From Chlorops oryzae (lineage: Eukaryota > Arthropoda > Insecta > Diptera > Chloropidae), in contig CM035808.1 in NCBI GenBank assembly GCA_020466095.1, positions 18,517,853 through 18,581,852 on the forward strand: a stretch of DNA of 64,000 bases, in the 5' to 3' direction. The notes below the pieces were generated by a model that was given only the letters and a program-made list of their open reading frames with translations, ran no database searches and had not been told where the DNA came from. The position numbers and the translations under genes were made by a program. Positions 59,147-64,000 of this stretch are shown here, piece by piece. The stretch's first letter is position 1; each line of letters opens with the position of its first letter.

Positions 59147-61807
59147 TCACGTTTCGCCTTGTTCTATGCTTTCGTCTGCGATGTTTTCTTCTTCATCGTT
59201 GGACGCTTCGTCTTTTGTTGGCGCTGCGGCTTCCTTCGCCTTTTCATATTTGTTAACCTCTGCAAAAAATATCTTTCAATTTAGTGGCGTTTAAACAAGA
59301 GAAAATATTTTCTAAGCTCACCAAATTTACTGAGATCCGCATTTAGGAGCCGTAGAATATGAATTGTCTCAGTTTTGTCTACATAAGCGCGCAGACTTGA
59401 GTTTCCACGCCAGCCAACGACGTACAGCGTAAAACGAGAATCAACGTATTTTAAAATACAACTTCCTACGTCTGCATAAATGCCAAAAAAAAAAAAAAAA
59501 AAGAAAGAAATTCGTTATGGAAATGTAAAATAAAAGCATTCTAGTCCGTTTTATTCCTTACCCAATTCTTCCCATCGCTTTCGAGTCGTTTCAGTTAACT
59601 CATTAGATCCTGGTGGCTTAGTGGGATCTGTGCAGTTGAGTAAGAGAATTAAATCCGCACGTTGGACTTCGATGCGACGGTTCTCGCCCATGAAAGCATT
59701 GGTCGTAAGAAGACCTTCTTGAGCCAAACGAAACTGATGCGGTGTATGACGATTCTCGCAGCGCGCAAATGCTTTGACGCCAGTGTTGATTATCTTTATG
59801 TAGTCTTCGTTTAAACGTACTAAATCCCTGATTGGATCGGAGCATAAATAAACATTTTTCTTGCGATCCGATACACAACGAGTCAAAAGGCAGCGTTCAT
59901 TAAAAGATTCATCAAGATCATAAAATTTCTTTATCTCTAACCAATCTTCATCGTTTTCATTGAAAAATATATAAGGATCTTCCTTATAGCCATGCATTCT
60001 CTTTCGTTTTCTCTGAGGACCCCACGGCACTGATTTTTGATCTAAAGGTTGACCGTTTTCATCCAGTTGTGGTTTAATAACCTTTCGTTGCTTCAATACG
60101 GATTCAATGTCCGATTTTTCTGTCGGCAATTTATGCTTTTTCTGTAAGACAGCAACAAAAAATCCTCCCGTATTCTGATGATGTGGTAATATACGCATAC
60201 TGTGGATGGAAAATAAGAATTAACTGAAAAGAAATGTAATCATGATTTCACCTTTTTTTTTCACTCACCACTTCTCAAGTCCAAGAGTTTCGATTTTTTC
60301 CTTTGGAAATGGAAACATATTTGGTCTTATAACAGTATGGAACTTCTGCGGTACTTGTTCGAAATTGGTATATATCTCATCAACATCCTTCGATGCAATT
60401 TTCCATTCCAACATTCCTGGATTATACTTCAATCCTGGTACCAAATGAGAGGCATCGATTATTTCTAAAGCCCCTTCTGCATCAGCTATTATTCGTTGCA
60501 AGACGGCTTCATTTTCTATTGGATTTAAAGAACATGTCGAATAGACTAGTCGGCCTCCAACTTCCAGCATCTCAGCGCCACGCATTGTTATGCGATATTG
60601 AATGCTGAAATTCATAGTTTCAATAATTGATCTAAAAATATGTATAATAATTCTTGCAAGTGTACCCATGCAAACAATAGGATTGCGATAGATTCCATTT
60701 TGCCCAAATATCTGGATTTTTTCGTAAAGTGCCATCACCAGAGCATGGAACGTCACACAGAATCTTATTGAACTTTATCAAAGATTGCGAACCATCGCTT
60801 TCGGTTTTCTACGTAAAGAGATAGAAGAAAAAATTGAATAAATTTTCCCACGCATTTGGAAAAGACGCATACGCATACTCACCACCAGATTGGGAAAATA
60901 ACTACTATCATGATTAGTAACAACGAAACAAGGCGAATTGAGCCGCTTAGCCTGATGAACCAACATATAACAACGATTGTTATCCACATCATTGGCAACA
61001 ACGAAGCCTGGTGGTATTCGATGTTCTTCCGGAGATGCATGCAGACCTTCAATTAGCTGTGCCGTTTTTGAACCTGGAGCAGCGCACATATCAAGAACTC
61101 TGTCAGTTGGTTTAACGTCCAAGACTATTGGTGGTATCATCGAAACAGCTTCTTGTCTACTAATACTACCAGCACTCGTTTCGACAATAAGAAAATTATG
61201 CAAACGATAGAGCGGCTCTGAGCGTCTTATATCCTTCCTTGTCAATTCCAATTGGTATGCGAGTCCATTCGGAAACCAAGGTAGTTGCAAAGGATGCTGT
61301 ACCACATCTTTTGGCTTATTGTGCAATTCAGCCACACCATCTACGTATTCGGCAAAGAATTTCGTTTGAATAATATCAAGTAAGGCTTTAGCTTCATCTT
61401 TGAAACCAGTCACTCTGAACGTCGTTGGAAGATTCTCACGTATAGACGTTAAGAACTGTTGCCACTCCTCTTCAGATGCACAAATCTTTTGGGTCTCGTA
61501 GTACTTTAAAAACGCAGCGTTTTCTCGTTTGATTTCTTCATACGGCTCTTGCCGAACGGGTCGGGTATCGCCCTGAAAATATATATATATATATATATTG
61601 AATCGAACGGACGTACTTCGCAGTAAAAACTAAGATCATCGAAAATTCGCTCCTTTGCGAATAGATTACTCTATATATTCACGAGCCCGCTTAAACTCCG
61701 AATGGATGAACCAGTTTTCTACTTGGTTATTTGCCGTTACTTACCTTTTCCTTTTTTTCCCTCTTTTTCGCTGCAAAAGGATTCTGTTGTCTACGTTTTC
61801 GTCCCAT
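59147..61807 (-). CDS. Nsun2: tRNA (cytosine-5) methyltransferase NSUN2, 7 exons
   Basis: Exons in transcript order: 61807-61745, 61572-60883, 60808-60666, 60604-60269, 60199-59562, 59471-59322, 59259-59147. All phases agree, giving 710 aa. It transfers a methyl group from S-adenosylmethionine to C5 of cytosine in tRNAs and some other RNAs, mainly in the nucleus. The start is typical, MGRKRRQQNPFAAKKREKK. The SAM motif DMCAAPGSKTAQL begins at about residue 182. The releasing Cys is in PCSGDGTLRKN (about C273) and the nucleophilic Cys in YSTCSLNPIE (about C323), nearly the human positions. RILPHHQNTGGFFVAVL closes the catalytic domain. The C-terminal region includes VGWRGNSSLRAYVDKTE and ends in an acidic tail, DEEENIADESIEQGET. 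It is divergent to the Yippee gene. Confidence 0.96.
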
Positions 61808-61961
61808 CTTAAATTCACTCACAAAATCACTACCAACACGTGCAAGAGAAATTGTTGCTGTTTTGTTTACAAAACTCCGCGGGCGTTGCCACTATATTTT
61901 TTCTTCTGTCATCTATTGCGCTGATCTACATTGGGTGACAAATTAAATTAAAAACATTTTA

Positions 61962-62119
61962 GTGGTATTCATGTAATAGCGCAAAGCATGCAAAACTGAC
62001 AGTTGAATACTTTTATCTCACATGTTGCAAGAGCGCGTCAAATTATTTTCATGCAAAATTTGACAGTTGGTTTATGAGGGTGCAAAAATATGAGGTTCGC
62101 GCTATTACATGAACACCAC
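61962..62119. mobile_element. 158-bp MITE
   Basis: GTGGTATTCATGTAATAGCGC at the left and, reversed, GTGGTGTTCATGTAATAGCGC at the right. AACTGACAGTTG/TTTGACAGTTGG motifs lie inside. Confidence 0.75.
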
Positions 62120-62180
62120 ATTTGTTTTCGAGCAAGTCAGGATTGGGGAAGTGCCATGAGTATTTGCTCCTTATCCGTTA

Positions 62181-62515
62181 AGGGCAAAATAAACGACACA
62201 GACCCGCTGCGCAGCGAGTGCTCTGCACAAACAGTTTCGTACGCCATACACTGCTCAGACTTTTACATTGTTCAATAAATTCTTCCCAAAAACTTTTGTC
62301 CTGTGTCATATTTTCCGTACAGATGAGCTTGCGCTGCAAAATCTCTCAAGACTGAATAAAAATCGCCATAGACGATCAGACCTGTTTGTGCAGCGCGGCC
62401 AAAAATCAAAACGATTTCATATTTGCACAGACATCTGCACAAACAGCTCAAACAGCATCATACACGACACATCGGTCTGTGCAGCGCAGCGGGTCTGTGT
62501 CGTTTATTTTGCCCT
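62181..62515. mobile_element. 335-bp MITE with TTA borders
   Basis: AGGGCAAAATAAACGACAC at both ends in inverted orientation, matching for at least 32 bases (through CAGACCCGCTGCGC). TTA flanks both ends, again the TWA pattern of PIF/Harbinger elements. Confidence 0.8.
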
Positions 62516-62776
62516 TTAGTCCCTTGACCACAAAACAAAACATCTCTCACACACTCGTCGGCTCATGTAGAAGCGCACTCAACGTGTAAAAATAGTAAAT
62601 GGAAAATGACGATCACGCGGAGGTGCGTGCTAGTGTGAACATCCCATTAAACAACTGGCAGCACCGCATCAGTCAGCTGAATGCGTTTTTTTTATGTTTT
62701 CAGTGACAACAAAGAATTAAGTTGATTTGAAGAGCAATAAACGAAAAGAAGAAAACAAGGGAGAAAATATAATACA

Positions 62777-63407
62777 ATGGGAAGGGTTTTCTTGGAACAT
62801 CTGGGAGGTAACAAATTGTACAATTGCGCACAGTGCCAAACGAACTTGACGAACAAAAGTCAATTAATAAGCACAAGATTCACAGGAGCAACGGGTAAAA
62901 ACGACGGTTTAACTATTATAACAAATATTATGGGAATTCATTCGAACCCTCGAAGGAGTGAACTCTGAGAACTTCTTTGCGTTAACTGTCAAAGTACATG
63001 GAAGCTTTGACGACTGTTTCAAAAGTTCTCAAAGTTCGCTAAGTTCGTGGTCTGAATGAATACCCACATTAACTATCACTTTATGTTGTTCCTTAAGGTC
63101 GTGCATATCTTTTTAAACGCGTAGTAAATTTGACCTATAGCACCGTCCAGGAGCGGGTAATGCTTACTGGAAGGCACATGGTACGCGACGTAATGTGCAA
63201 AAATTGTAATGCCAAGTTAGGCTGGATGTACGAATATGCTACAGAAGACGTTCAAAAGTAAATATGCGATCATTCGGATAATTATTTTGATAAGAATACT
63301 TTCTTTTTCCCTTTCAAAGGTATAAAGAAGGACGAGTTATTCTGGAGTACGCCTTAATAAGTGAAATCGAAGGATTTCCAGGCGATGGTGGCACAACAAG
63401 TCACTGA
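62777..63407 (+). CDS. YPEL5: Yippee-family zinc-binding protein (YPEL5 type), 3 exons
   Basis: Exons 62777-62894, 63098-63257 and 63320-63407 join in phase to give 121 aa, exactly the usual YPEL5 length. The start is [20 protein letters not shown]. Zinc ligands are CAQC (residues 17-20) and CKNC (73-76), with 52 residues between them, the Yippee signature. [23 protein letters not shown] and [13 protein letters not shown] are family hallmarks. The end, [10 protein letters not shown], is typical. In animals YPEL5 belongs to the CTLH/GID-type E3 ligase interactors and is found at the nucleus and centrosome; a role here is inferred from homology. The gene diverges from Nsun2. Confidence 0.96.
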
Positions 63408-63483
63408 AGTGGAACTGTAATTGCTATATCATGCAAATGTTCAAGCTAATTTATTCTTACGTTAATTTTAAGCTTAGTTTGAA

Positions 63484-63489
63484 AATAAA
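63484..63489 (+). terminator. polyadenylation signal AATAAA
   Basis: Canonical signal 77 bases after the Yippee stop codon. A second candidate lies near 63538. Confidence 0.55.
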
Positions 63490-64000
63490 TCTCCAGATAT
63501 CTGATAATATATGCTTTTTCGAAATTAAATTTTACAATAAAAATAAAGAAAAAATTCTAGTTTTCCGAACAATTACCGTTTTAAAACAAAAAGGGGGATG
63601 ACGCCTCACATTGAGTTAGAACGGCTCTCAAGGATTAATTTAAGTTTGTGTAAATCTAAAACGAACTAAACTGAGAAAACCGATTGTTCAAACCTAGTGC
63701 TTTTTGTGAATGCTCTTACAGAATAGTATCCGAGGCTTTCATCTCCTTGTTTGTCTGACGCATGTTTTCTTTTTGTGATTTTTGTTCTTTTATTGAAAAC
63801 AATAAACCAAAACGTTTTCGCAGCAGCTGCGTCTAATGATATAGGAAAATTTACGACCCCTTAATATATATATAACGATCCAAATACAACTAAAACAAAA
63901 CGTTGCCCAATGTTTACTACAGTTTTCCTGTTTTCTGAGCCATCGCTAATGCGTTCTCGTTCGCTATCATTTGGAACTCTTGAAAACGTTGCGAGACACG
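63490..64000. other. no gene seen
   Basis: AT-rich sequence to the window end with no recognisable coding segment; a gene could begin beyond the border. Confidence 0.5.

Larger units (their letters stand above)
61808..62776. promoter_or_regulatory. shared upstream region of divergent Nsun2 and Yippee genes
   Basis: The two start codons are 969 bases apart and face away from each other, so both promoters must lie here unless 5' UTRs extend further. A sizeable part is made of two inverted-repeat elements (61962-62119 and 62181-62515). I see no clear TATA box. Confidence 0.55.

Overview
This is eukaryotic DNA from an insect, most likely a higher (brachyceran) fly. It is AT-rich. Its introns have GT-AG borders, with one GC-AG exception. 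The coding exons match genes known from Drosophila: an AIP3-domain coiled-coil protein like CG32809, an Nsun2 tRNA methyltransferase, and a YPEL5-type Yippee protein. The repeats (mariner, Tc1-like, pogo-like, hAT and DINE-1-like elements, tRNA-derived SINEs) also fit a fly. I cannot name the species. No bacterial, CRISPR, rRNA or genuine tRNA genes were seen.

Region 1 (about 2.6-31.6 kb, + strand) is one large host gene. I joined 20 coding exons (2621-31631) whose phases agree at every junction, giving 1151 codons plus a stop. Two complete multi-exon genes lie antisense inside its introns. One encodes a secreted pentraxin-domain protein (8643-13606, -). The other encodes a small single-pass membrane protein (15830-16644, -) whose stop codon is only 22 bases from a host exon. 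The introns also hold a three-level transposon-in-transposon nest (3612-6406), a 1.1-kb GATGGT satellite, an array of CGAT/TATCGAT motifs, a Tc1 relic carrying two short elements, and a CACTAG-ended element.

Region 2 (about 31.6-59 kb) is mostly repeats. It has a full-length mariner with an open transposase frame (36789-38076), four copies of a TTAA-flanked repeat (one split by a palindromic hAT element with an 8-bp duplication), two head-to-tail DINE-1-like elements (43705-45143), SINEs and several small inverted-repeat elements. The only host gene seen here is a two-exon gene for an unrecognised basic, KEN-box-containing protein (41125-43129, +).

Region 3 (59-64 kb) holds a divergent pair: Nsun2 (59147-61807, -, 7 exons, 710 aa) and a YPEL5-type Yippee gene (62777-63407, +, 3 exons, 121 aa). 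Their shared 970-bp upstream region contains two inverted-repeat elements.

All gene models come from reading splice sites, phase and protein motifs by eye. UTR limits, transcription starts and alternative exons are not established. No obviously new molecular system was found. The strongest oddities are the packed antisense nested genes, the transposon nest, the paired repeats with different internal satellites, and a probable 1-base frame break in the pentraxin gene.
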